This document shows positions 19,310-27,068 of a DNA stretch of 64,000 nt, piece by piece. The position numbers and the translations under genes are program-made. The notes under the pieces were generated by a model. It saw nothing but the letters and a program-made list of their open reading frames with translations, was not told where the DNA came from and ran no database searches. The stretch is from GCA-2718815 sp963578105 (GTDB taxonomy: Bacteria > Planctomycetota > Planctomycetia > Pirellulales > Pirellulaceae): assembly GCA_963578105.1 (NCBI GenBank), contig CAUZBP010000005.1, forward strand, positions 74,589-138,588, read 5' to 3'. Each line of letters begins with the position of its first letter. Position 1 is the stretch's first letter.

Positions 19310-21763
19310 CTACTCCGTGACGTGGACTGTGTTCCAGATTGTCGTACGCAGCGGCGTGCCATCGGCCGCTTCAATGTCGACGTCGATTTGCATCTGGTGT
19401 GCCGGCTGCATGCCTTCAATCTTGACGAAGACCGACCTCCCGTCCGGCATCAGCTGAGCGTCCTTGACGACCATTTCCGTCCAGCCTTGCGGAGGCGATT
19501 TCATGTCGCGATGACCGATCTGGTATTCGTGCGATCCGTATGCACTTGTCCAGAGAATATCCGCGGCCTGCACCGCGTAGCTGTCCGGGTCAGCGGCCAG
19601 TCTCTCCGCCAGCGGCTGGGAAAATGTAATTACGATACCGTTCTTCCTGGCACTCAGCCCCACCGGCATGTAGACCGGTTGACCGGTGAAACGAACACGG
19701 TCGAACCCGCCATTTTTGACCGCATTGGTCTGTGGGCCACGCAGCCCGGAAACATACAACTGGCCGTCACGCGGACTGAACCTGGCGCGCATCGTACTGG
19801 AAGTGAACCGTAGCGGAAACCGGACAACACCACCCTGCATCAACGAACCCCTCTGTTCCTTGAGCACCAGGTACAACGCACTTTGACCATAGGTCATGTG
19901 CAACATTTCACCCTGCAGCGGTCCCCAGCGTTGACTGGTCACCCACACCTGGCCCCCGTTCGAGTTGTCGACGCTCATGGGCAACCAGACCAGCGGCAGA
20001 GGCATCTCGGACGGGTCAAGATGCTGCTGGCGATCTCCGCGGAATTCGGCCACGGTGGGTGTCGTTTTCATCTCGTCACGCCGGGCTGCCGAGTCGACGA
20101 CGCCCAGGAACTCGTCCTGATCGACCCAGTGGATAGGACAACGGGGCACGAACGTCCCTTCGTTGTCACCACAGGTTACCCGGTCATCCGGGCCAACCGC
20201 CATGCCATTGGGTGCCCGTAGTCCCGTCGCGTATCGCTGCAGGCGGCTGCCATCCCGGGAGACACGGATAATCGAACCGTGTTGCCGTCCCATCCGTTCA
20301 AAGCTGTTGCCATCCATCCTGACCGGTGAACTGATGCCAAAATAAAAATTGCCGTCGCGATCCGTGTGCAGGTCGAAGCAGAATTGAAAATACCAGCTGG
20401 TCAGATCCCAATCGTTGTTGAACGTCTCGTAAAAGTCAGCCTCTCCGTCCTGGTTGAAATCGTGAAAACGGGTGATCTGGTCGTCGCCGACCGTATAGAT
20501 CACACCGTCGACAATTTTCAGCCCCAGTGGTTGCTGCAGCCCGGCGGCAAATTTTTTCCACACCAGCCGTTCCAGCGTGTCGTTGATTCCGGACACGGTC
20601 CAGACTTCACCGCTCCAGGTCGAAAGCGCCGCCGACTTACCGTCTGCAAAGAAATCAAAACCCCCGACACGCATCTGTCCACCGTACGGATTGTTGTAGG
20701 GCAGCATCAGCCGGTCCACAACATAGGCCTGGTCGGTCTCTTCCGCCAATTGGCCACGGGTAACAATCGGCCCCCTGTTCCAACGTGTCGGTCCACCTTG
20801 CGTCATCGGTGTCAGGTCAGGTGCGGATCCGGCAAGTGCAATGATTGCCGACGTTTCGCTCGCGGGTGTGGAGTTGCAGAGCAAGAGTTGAAAACGCTGT
20901 ATTCCCTGAAATGCGGGTAGTGCCAGGGTCAGCTGGTCATCGACCATCTCGAACCGTGTGTCGTCCGGAGCACCGTTGATGCAGGCAACCGTTCCGGCAA
21001 AGACCGCAATGTTATCGGAAACATCCGCAGCTGAGGCGTCGATCGTCGCGACCACCAGCCGCCGCGCCCGGCCGTCCCCTTGGATCTGAAAGCAGCGGCA
21101 GAGCACACGGACATCCTGATCCGCCACCAGTCGGGGCGACTCCAGCACGGCAGCTCCGCCAACCGTATACGAGAAAACAACCTGCTGGCCGCGCAGGTAC
21201 CAACCGCGGAACTTCGCCCACTGGCGCGGCAGCGGGCCCAGTGGTGGTACCCCACTCCCCGTACGTGGATCGCGCAAGGAATCGTCGCCAGACCAACCGG
21301 GTGCATTGCGAACCTGGAAAACGCACTCTCCGTTGAAGATGGGAACCCGTTGCTTCTGGTACACCCAATCGGTAAAAGGCGGTCCGCTCAGCAACAATCC
21401 GCCGCGGGTCCAGCCGGCCGCCATCCGCATCGTATCGGCGTCGAAGACCATGCAGGCGTCGCCCGACTCGTCGAGCCGCGCCACGATCCCGCGGAACACG
21501 TCGTAGGATTCACCACCCGGCAGACGCAGGGCCAGGCCCAGGGCGGGTCCATACAACGAATCACTGAAAACCGATCTGTCCGGCGCAACCGTTTTGACGG
21601 GAGCCGTCGTGTTGTCCCCCGTCAGCTGGTCCCTTGTCAGTTTCTCTCCTGACGCTTCATCGCGCAAGACACCCCTGGGGACCACCTGCTGGCTACAGCC
21701 TTCTTGATCGGCTGTGCCCGCAAGTATAGAAACAACCAGCACGCTTGTTGTTACAAGTTTCAT
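19310..21763 (-). CDS. DUF6797-like plus beta-propeller (sorbosone-dehydrogenase-like) secreted protein
   Basis: The start is ATG 21763 (MKLVTTSVLVVSILAG) with AGAGGT upstream; the frame is open 17 codons further. The product is about 817 residues. After a signal peptide, residues 60-200 match the planctomycete DUF6797 type (YGPALGLALRLPGGE; GGLLLSGPPFTDWVYQ). From about 370 on there is a six-bladed-propeller dehydrogenase-like part: LQQPLGLKIVDGVIYTVGDD, DFYETFNNDW, LRAPNGMAVGPDDRVTCGDNEG. Proteins of this type are usually fused to a C-terminal cytochrome. Here the heme part is a separate protein encoded by the next gene, 152 bp downstream. The likely role is periplasmic oxidation of a sugar or alcohol. 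Confidence 0.8.
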   Translation of the reverse strand: MKLVTTSVLVVSILAGTADQEGCSQQVVPRGVLRDEASGEKLTRDQLTGDNTTAPVKTVAPDRSVFSDSLYGPALGLALRLPGGESYDVFRGIVARLDESGDACMVFDADTMRMAAGWTRGGLLLSGPPFTDWVYQKQRVPIFNGECVFQVRNAPGWSGDDSLRDPRTGSGVPPLGPLPRQWAKFRGWYLRGQQVVFSYTVGGAAVLESPRLVADQDVRVLCRCFQIQGDGRARRLVVATIDASAADVSDNIAVFAGTVACINGAPDDTRFEMVDDQLTLALPAFQGIQRFQLLLCNSTPASETSAIIALAGSAPDLTPMTQGGPTRWNRGPIVTRGQLAEETDQAYVVDRLMLPYNNPYGGQMRVGGFDFFADGKSAALSTWSGEVWTVSGINDTLERLVWKKFAAGLQQPLGLKIVDGVIYTVGDDQITRFHDFNQDGEADFYETFNNDWDLTSWYFQFCFDLHTDRDGNFYFGISSPVRMDGNSFERMGRQHGSIIRVSRDGSRLQRYATGLRAPNGMAVGPDDRVTCGDNEGTFVPRCPIHWVDQDEFLGVVDSAARRDEMKTTPTVAEFRGDRQQHLDPSEMPLPLVWLPMSVDNSNGGQVWVTSQRWGPLQGEMLHMTYGQSALYLVLKEQRGSLMQGGVVRFPLRFTSSTMRARFSPRDGQLYVSGLRGPQTNAVKNGGFDRVRFTGQPVYMPVGLSARKNGIVITFSQPLAERLAADPDSYAVQAADILWTSAYGSHEYQIGHRDMKSPPQGWTEMVVKDAQLMPDGRSVFVKIEGMQPAHQMQIDVDIEAADGTPLRTTIWNTVHVTE

Positions 21764-22045
21764 TGCGACCTCTGCCTGAACGACCGTGCGCAAAATGGGA
21801 ACGACTACCTTCACAAGTTCTGGAGACCATCATAACATGAGGAGGGCCTGCCAGGTTCGGGCCACGGATCCGCCTGCGAGAAAAATTGGTGAACCGGGCC
21901 AGGAACCGGGCCATGATGACCAACCGCGCAATCGACTTTCAACCGGTTGAAATGGCTTCGCCGATCGGATCCGACGCCGGTCCGTTTTCGTGGTGCCATT
22001 GTGGACCTGAAAGTCAAATAGAGATCAATCTTTGGGAGCACCGCC

Positions 22046-23485
22046 ATGCCTGATCTCTATGCCGCAGCGGCACGCCGGCTGATCAATCCTCCATTGGGAG
22101 TCCGGCGGGCCGGCATTCGCATTTTCGCCGACCCGATCCGAACGATCGAAAGTGATCTGACCGCGACGGCCGTCGTCCTGTCGGACGGGGACACACGCTT
22201 GGCCATCATTGCGCTGGATCTGTGTTTGATGTCCATGCGCGAGATGACGGAACTGCGATCCCGCATCGCCTGCGCCGTGGACACCCGGCCCTCGCAGGTA
22301 ATGGTGAATCTCAGTCACACACACAGCTCACCCGCTCTGCCCGATTTCATTCCGGACACCACGGAGCAGATGGATCTCAAAAAACAGTACCGCGACCATC
22401 TCTTCGAATCCGCTGCAGCTGCGGCAGAAGAAGCAGCCGGTCGGCTGCTGCCGGCGCGGATCGGCTCGGGCCGGGGAGAATGTCGCATTGGAGTCTACCG
22501 GCGGGCGACAGGACCCGATGGCCGTGGACTGCTGGGCGAGGTTCCCGATGGGGCGATCGATCCGGCTGTCGGAGTCATTCGTATCGACAACCTGGCTGGA
22601 GAACCCATCGCCACGCTCTTCAGTTATGGCTGTCATCCCGTGGTCATGGGACCACGCGCGCACGTCGCTTCGACCGACTTTCCCGGTGCCGCGCGTGATG
22701 TTGTGGAGCAATGTCTGGGCGGGTTGTCGCTGTTTTTGCAGGCCTGCGGCGGAAACGTCAACCCGGTCGTCGGGATCGGATACGAAGTGGACAGCCGTGA
22801 CACCCGACGACGGGTGGGGACCGTTCTGGGCGGTGAAGTGCTCAAGGTGGCTGCGGCGGTGCGCACGCACGTGCGGCGCGGTGAACCGACTCCTATCGGC
22901 CCGCTTTCAAATATCCTGCTGAAGCCCTGGCAACCGGTGAGCGGCACATCCTGTACGTACCTGGGAGCTGTAGAAGAAGTGCAAACACTGGAATATGGCC
23001 CCCTGCCGTCGCCCGAAGAAGCGGCGGCCATCCATGAAAAATGGAAGCAGAAACTGGCTGCCGACAGAGCCAGTGGAGCGCACCAGTGGGATATCAACCT
23101 GGCGGTCCGCTTCGCCGACTGGTCGGGCAAACTGGTTGCCGCCGTTGAGCATGGCCACCCGACGCTGGACGTCGTCGTGCAGGGGCTGCGCGTCAATGAC
23201 ATGGTAATCGTCGGCCTGAGTGTGGAGTCGTTCTTTGAATCGGGCCTCGTGATCAAGTCGCAGTCGCCGTTCCAGCACACCGAAGTGCTGGGCTACACGA
23301 ACGGCTGCAGCGGTTATTTGCCACGTGCCGAAGACTATCCGCCGGGCGGCTGGGATGTTCACGAGTTGTATTCCCTGCCAGACATGTTCTTTCAAAGTTA
23401 CAGTCTGCCGGTCGCTTTCCGGGACGACTCCGAGCGGCGGGTGGTGGAGCAAGCGCAAAGCGTACTGAGAAAACTCCAATCGTGA
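22046..23485 (+). CDS. Neutral/alkaline ceramidase N-domain-like hydrolase (copy 2)
   Basis: 479 residues from ATG 22046 with GGGAG about 8 nt upstream. It opens DLYAAAARRLINPPLGVRRA, a variant of the family's ARxxITPP start. A zinc-type HxH lies in VNLSHTHSSPALPD. Other family markers are FSYGCHPVVMGPRA, STDFPGAARDVVEQ and LFLQACGGNVNP; the C-terminal part has LGYTNGCSGYLPRAEDYP. There is no signal peptide. It is clearly related to 14453-15934, but overall identity looks low, so it is not a recent duplicate. It is divergent from the DUF6797 gene (282 bp between starts) and convergent with a sulfatase gene 43 bp away. Confidence 0.84.
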   Translation: MPDLYAAAARRLINPPLGVRRAGIRIFADPIRTIESDLTATAVVLSDGDTRLAIIALDLCLMSMREMTELRSRIACAVDTRPSQVMVNLSHTHSSPALPDFIPDTTEQMDLKKQYRDHLFESAAAAAEEAAGRLLPARIGSGRGECRIGVYRRATGPDGRGLLGEVPDGAIDPAVGVIRIDNLAGEPIATLFSYGCHPVVMGPRAHVASTDFPGAARDVVEQCLGGLSLFLQACGGNVNPVVGIGYEVDSRDTRRRVGTVLGGEVLKVAAAVRTHVRRGEPTPIGPLSNILLKPWQPVSGTSCTYLGAVEEVQTLEYGPLPSPEEAAAIHEKWKQKLAADRASGAHQWDINLAVRFADWSGKLVAAVEHGHPTLDVVVQGLRVNDMVIVGLSVESFFESGLVIKSQSPFQHTEVLGYTNGCSGYLPRAEDYPPGGWDVHELYSLPDMFFQSYSLPVAFRDDSERRVVEQAQSVLRKLQS

Positions 23486-23528
23486 CGAAGATTGAATAGG
23501 CGGGCAAAAGTATCAGACGCTGCCAGGA

Positions 23529-25160
23529 TCACTTTTTACGGTAACCCTGAGGTAGCCCCCGTAAGAAAGACGACAACGAACTCAACGGTACCACGCCGAT
23601 TTCGTCGGCGTATTGCTGCCACAGATTGCGGAGTCGGTCAACAAGTTCCGGACGACTTGCGGCCAGGTTGGCCGATTCGCCGCGGTCCGAGTGAAGATCG
23701 TACAATTCCCAGGGTCCCTGATGCTCGGCGACAAGCTTCCAGTCGCCGTGGCGAATTGCCCGATTGCCGGTGTGTTCCCAGAAAAGGAACTCGTGCGGCT
23801 GGCACTTCTGGTCACGAAAGACCGGCAGGAGGCTCAGCCCGGTGACCGGTGTTGTGGGCCTGCCGTCGACGCGTTTTGGCATCGAGCCGCCGGCCAGTTC
23901 TACCACCGTCGGCAAGATATCGATCACGTGACCGACATGATGAGTCAGTTTGCCGCGAGCGGCGATCCCTCGCGGCCAATGTGCGATCAGCGGAGTAGCA
24001 ATGCCGCCTTCGTGCATCCAAATCTTGTGCATGCGCAGCGGGGTGTTGGCCGCGTTCGACCAGCCCACCTCCATGCAAAGGAACGTGTCGGCGCTGCCAG
24101 GGGGTGCCCGGAGATCATTGCCGTCGCCACGCACAATGTACTCGGCACTTGCGCCATTGTCCGAAAGAAACAGGACCAACGTGTTCTCCAGGGCGCCGGT
24201 CGCTTCGAGTTGTTCGACAACGCGCCCGACACCGCGATCGATGCAGTGAATCATGGCCGCGTGCAGGGCCATACGTTCGTCCCACATCTTCTGTTCTTCC
24301 TCGCTCAGGCTGTCCCAGGCCTGAGCATCGGGATCGCGGGGCGACAGGTCGCAGGAGACAATTCCGAGTTCGTGTTGGCGATTGAGCCGCTCTCGACGGA
24401 TGACATCCCACCCCTGCCGGTACCTGCCGCGAAACTTCTCAATGTCGCGTGGCAATGCGTGCAACGGAAAGTGCGGTGCCGTGTATGCCAGGTACAGGAA
24501 GAAGGGTTGATCGCCTCGATACGCTGCGTGCGCCTTCAGATAGCGAATGGCGCGTTCACTAAGTGCCTCGGTCGCGTAGTAATCACCATCGGCACCGGGC
24601 CGCTCGACGCGCCGGTCCTCGTCGTAGACAATTTGCGGGTTGAAGAAGTTGTTCTGCGTTCGCAGGTAGTAGGAGCGGTCGAAACCTCGCCCCAACGGCC
24701 AGGTTTCGTTCGGTGTTGGTGAGTTGTTCAGGTGCCACTTGCCCACGTGGTAACAGTCGTAGCCCACGGTTTTCAAAACTTCCTGGATCATCAGGCCGTG
24801 CTGGCGGCTGTTTCCGCGATAGGCGGGCGGGGCAGATGCGCCATAAGTCCACGCGTGCCCTGCCTGATGAGGATACAACCCGGTGAGTAACGCCGCCCGC
24901 GTCGTCCAACAGCGGCCCGTATTGTAAAACTGAGTGAAGCGTAATCCGCCGGCGGCCAGCTCGTCGAGCGCGGGGGTGTCGATCTCGCCTCCGTAACAAC
25001 CGAGGTCGGAATAGCCCATGTCATCGGCCATGATCAGAACCACATTGGGGGGCTGATCGCCAAAGGCGCGGAGTGTCCACGCCAGATGCATTGCGCAAGG
25101 CACAAAACACGAGACGGCAACTGTCGAAGCAACTCGAGCCAGGGCCTGGAATCGAAACAT
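23529..25160 (-). CDS. Arylsulfatase-type sulfatase with unusual CWTTR active-site motif
   Basis: 543 residues from ATG 25160, chosen because GGAGG lies 9 nt upstream and a signal-peptide-like stretch follows. The sulfatase fold is clear: PNVVLIMADDMGYSDLGCYG, with the metal-binding Asp pair at 46-47, then TGRCWTTRAALLTG, where Cys84 is the position normally converted to formylglycine. The motif is C-W-T-T-R, so the usual Pro or Ala at +2 is Thr. Later motifs are FLYLAYTAPHFPLHAL, VLFLSDNGASAEY and HEFLFWEHTGNRAIRHGDWKL, all typical of arylsulfatase-A-like enzymes. Whether the altered motif is still recognised by an FGE is open. The substrate is presumably a sulfated polysaccharide. Confidence 0.92.
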   Translation of the reverse strand: MFRFQALARVASTVAVSCFVPCAMHLAWTLRAFGDQPPNVVLIMADDMGYSDLGCYGGEIDTPALDELAAGGLRFTQFYNTGRCWTTRAALLTGLYPHQAGHAWTYGASAPPAYRGNSRQHGLMIQEVLKTVGYDCYHVGKWHLNNSPTPNETWPLGRGFDRSYYLRTQNNFFNPQIVYDEDRRVERPGADGDYYATEALSERAIRYLKAHAAYRGDQPFFLYLAYTAPHFPLHALPRDIEKFRGRYRQGWDVIRRERLNRQHELGIVSCDLSPRDPDAQAWDSLSEEEQKMWDERMALHAAMIHCIDRGVGRVVEQLEATGALENTLVLFLSDNGASAEYIVRGDGNDLRAPPGSADTFLCMEVGWSNAANTPLRMHKIWMHEGGIATPLIAHWPRGIAARGKLTHHVGHVIDILPTVVELAGGSMPKRVDGRPTTPVTGLSLLPVFRDQKCQPHEFLFWEHTGNRAIRHGDWKLVAEHQGPWELYDLHSDRGESANLAASRPELVDRLRNLWQQYADEIGVVPLSSLSSFLRGLPQGYRKK

Positions 25161-25169
25161 GCCGCAGAT

Positions 25170-25174
25170 CCTCC
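25170..25174 (-). promoter_or_regulatory. Shine-Dalgarno GGAGG for the sulfatase start at 25160
   Basis: GGAGG on the minus strand, 9 nt before ATG 25160. It selects this start over the in-frame ATGs at 25187 and 25223, which lack a comparable site. Confidence 0.6.
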
Positions 25175-25450
25175 GATTTGTTCCCATAAGTACGCCCTCG
25201 AGACAAGCCACCTTCATACTCAATCCATCGAGACATTAAAAGGGACTTTGGTGCAGGACCTTGTGTTTTCGCATGCTTCGTGTTCGGGGCGCTCGAGACT
25301 CTGGTGGCGCCGGGTACACTGCGGAAACGGTGACGACACTATGGTAAACTACAACCACGCAGCTTCACTGAAATGACTTGTCAACCGAGACAACTCCGTG
25401 ACAACGTTCGTCCGCATTTCCACCGTAGTCCAGGTCGTCCTTGCGCTGCA

Positions 25451-25534
25451 ATTGACGACCAAAACGATGGCGGCTATCCCAGCAGCATCCAGCTCCCCGG
25501 CGGCCAGGTCCTGACGACGTACTACGCCATTCGG
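25451..25534 (+). pseudogene. Remnant of a sialidase/BNR-repeat protein C-terminus
   Basis: About 28 codons on the plus strand read IDDQNDGGYPSSIQLPGGQ followed by VLTTYYAIR. This is the conserved end of exo-alpha-sialidase/BNR-type proteins (NDGGYPSS, LPDG, TxYYA). The usual continuation into the final beta-strand is missing, and nothing sialidase-like precedes it. It runs into the P450 fragment on the other strand within about 10 bp. I read it as the only surviving piece of a deleted gene. Nothing else is supported between 25161 and 25450. Confidence 0.6.
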
Positions 25535-25542
25535 GTCGCGGG

Positions 25543-25938
25543 TTACCAGGGGTGCTCGGCTGCCAGCTTCTCGATCCGCGGTCGAAGTTCCTGCAGCATG
25601 CGCGGCGTGAACGCCTGATTGATCAGGCGCCGCAACCGTCCATGGTCCGGCGGGTCCGTCACCAGGAGCCAGTGCGAAAGGTGAGACAGCAGCCCCTGCA
25701 CGCGCCGTCGCAGGTTGTCATCCAGCGCCTGGGTATACATGCTCATGCGGTTGGACGACAGCCGTGGATCGCGCAAGCCGGCCAGGACATCGTCGTAGCG
25801 TGTCACCAGCCACAGGTTCATCGGCTCGCACCAGTGCACCGGATCCTCTTCGCGCAGCCGCTGGAAGAACGGATACGGATCCTGCAGCCGTTCATCGCAA
25901 AAGGCCTCGTAGTCGGGATCGGTGATCCGTATTGCCAT
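25543..25938 (-). pseudogene. Cytochrome P450, N-terminal fragment only
   Basis: 131 codons from ATG 25936-25938. The text is a good P450 N-terminus: DPYPFFQRLREEDPVHW, LWLVTRYDDVLAGLRDPRLSSNR, LLVTDPPDHGRLRRLINQAF, TPRMLQELRPRIEKLA. The HGRLRR block is the C-helix that contacts the heme propionate. The frame then stops (AEHPW, TAA). Everything needed for catalysis is absent: the oxygen-binding I-helix, the ExxR motif and the heme-ligand Cys. A normal bacterial P450 is about 400 residues. The fragment lies directly after a 13-bp tandem array. It is most likely a non-functional relic, although its own start codon is intact. Confidence 0.8.
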
Positions 25939-25943
25939 CTCCT

Positions 25944-26028
25944 GGCCTAGTCTCCGGGCCTAGTCTCCGGGCCTAGTCTCCGGGCCTAGTCTCCGGGCCT
26001 AGTCTCCTGGCCTAGTCTCCTGGCCGGG
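25944..26028. repeat. 13-bp tandem repeat, six full units plus a partial
   Basis: Unit GGCCTAGTCTCCG in six head-to-tail copies from 25944 to 26021, followed by a partial GGCCGGG. The first four units end in G and the last two in T; there is no other variation. Each unit contains the palindrome CTAG and, on the minus strand, GGAGACTAG. The array supplies the stop codon of the CBM9-like gene (TAG at 26012-26014) and ends 6 bp from the ATG of the P450 fragment. Because 13 is not a multiple of three, every reading frame is closed inside it. Confidence 0.95.
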
Positions 26029-26962
26029 AATCTGGATCCAGTCGCTCCACCATCAGGTAGCGCGGAAACAGGCTGACCCCTTCAGCGAACATCCCCTTGC
26101 CCGGGCGGCGGGCACTGGTGTGGTGATAGACGGGCCCACTGTTGCCGTTGAGTGACACGCTGAGGATGGAAAGTCCGGCTCCTTCCACCACTTGCTCTTG
26201 GGTCGCCTGTTGATTGTCCAGGGAAAATTTTTCTGCGGGCAACCAGCGTCGCGGCAGACGCAGTTCGCCGCGATAGCCTGTGTCCGTGTCAGATCTGTCG
26301 TTAGGCGTTGACGGCTTGCCATCCGCCTTTGGCATCATCGACACTGCCGTCTTCAGGGTAAATTCTCCGTCGTCCTGCATCACCATGTCGTCCAGGTAAA
26401 AGTATCCGAAAGAGGTGAAGGCCGTGTTACGTAGAGCCGAATCCGGCTCCAGCAAGACAAGTAACACTTCATTGAAGTGATTGAGCGAATTGTGGTGCAG
26501 TTCCCACAAGAATTGCCCGTCACCCAGGTGAATGAAGAATTCCACAACGTCTGTTTTTTTTTGCGGGTCCCAAGGCTGCGCGGCTTTTCGGCGGTTGCCG
26601 GGCGGTCCTTTCACGCGCCCGTCTTCCACCGCAATCAGATCGGAGTCAAACACCTCGTAGCCGATGTACAGATAATGATCGTCCCACAGGAATCTTGCAA
26701 TCATCGGCGTGGACGCGTCACGTTTGCCCGTTCCTTCCATGACATAATTGACGTCAACGGGGGCGCCTGCATGCCACGCGGGTTCGTTTAACTTCCCGTC
26801 AATCACGATCGGTTGATCGGCTTTGATGATCCGTCCGGCCGGCGAAGGAGTCGGTTCAGCGTTGTCATCACCGGCAGCACTGGCACCGCAAGCGGTCGTG
26901 AAACCGATCGCCCAGGCAGCCACGTAAATCCAGGGGTTCATCAACATTCGAGAATGGCTCAT
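26012..26962 (-). CDS. CBM9-like domain secreted protein
   Basis: 316 residues from ATG 26962 (MSHSRMLMNPWIY), with GGAAAG-type purines upstream; the frame is open to 27301, but that part is not protein-like. A hydrophobic leader ends near the Cys of FTTACGASA. A carbohydrate-binding-family-9-like beta-sandwich follows: IVIDGKLNEPAWHAGAPVDV, ARFLWDDHYLYIGYEVFDSDL and KTDVVEFFIHLGD. The remainder (YRGELRLPRRWLP, GSNL-less C-terminus RLDPDSRPGD) completes the domain. Such stand-alone CBM9-like proteins are common next to sulfatases in planctomycetes. The stop codon lies inside a 13-bp tandem array, so the last residues may have been altered by array expansion. Confidence 0.82.
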   Translation of the reverse strand: MSHSRMLMNPWIYVAAWAIGFTTACGASAAGDDNAEPTPSPAGRIIKADQPIVIDGKLNEPAWHAGAPVDVNYVMEGTGKRDASTPMIARFLWDDHYLYIGYEVFDSDLIAVEDGRVKGPPGNRRKAAQPWDPQKKTDVVEFFIHLGDGQFLWELHHNSLNHFNEVLLVLLEPDSALRNTAFTSFGYFYLDDMVMQDDGEFTLKTAVSMMPKADGKPSTPNDRSDTDTGYRGELRLPRRWLPAEKFSLDNQQATQEQVVEGAGLSILSVSLNGNSGPVYHHTSARRPGKGMFAEGVSLFPRYLMVERLDPDSRPGD

Positions 26963-27068
26963 GCTGCTTCTTTCCATGCTCTTAATCAGGGTTGGTGGGT
27001 GAGGAGAATCATCGTGCAAACGCCTGGCGTTGTGCGCAGGTCCTGTTGCAGCACAACAGATTACCAGT

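Noticed and set aside
17046..19310. Cytochrome start at GTG 19310, overlapping the upstream stop by one base
   Set aside because: It would place 51 Arg/Pro-rich residues ahead of a clear signal peptide; GTG 19157 with GAGGT fits better.
25944..26028. 13-bp array as a CRISPR-like structure
   Set aside because: Units are head to tail with no spacers and are far shorter than CRISPR repeats.
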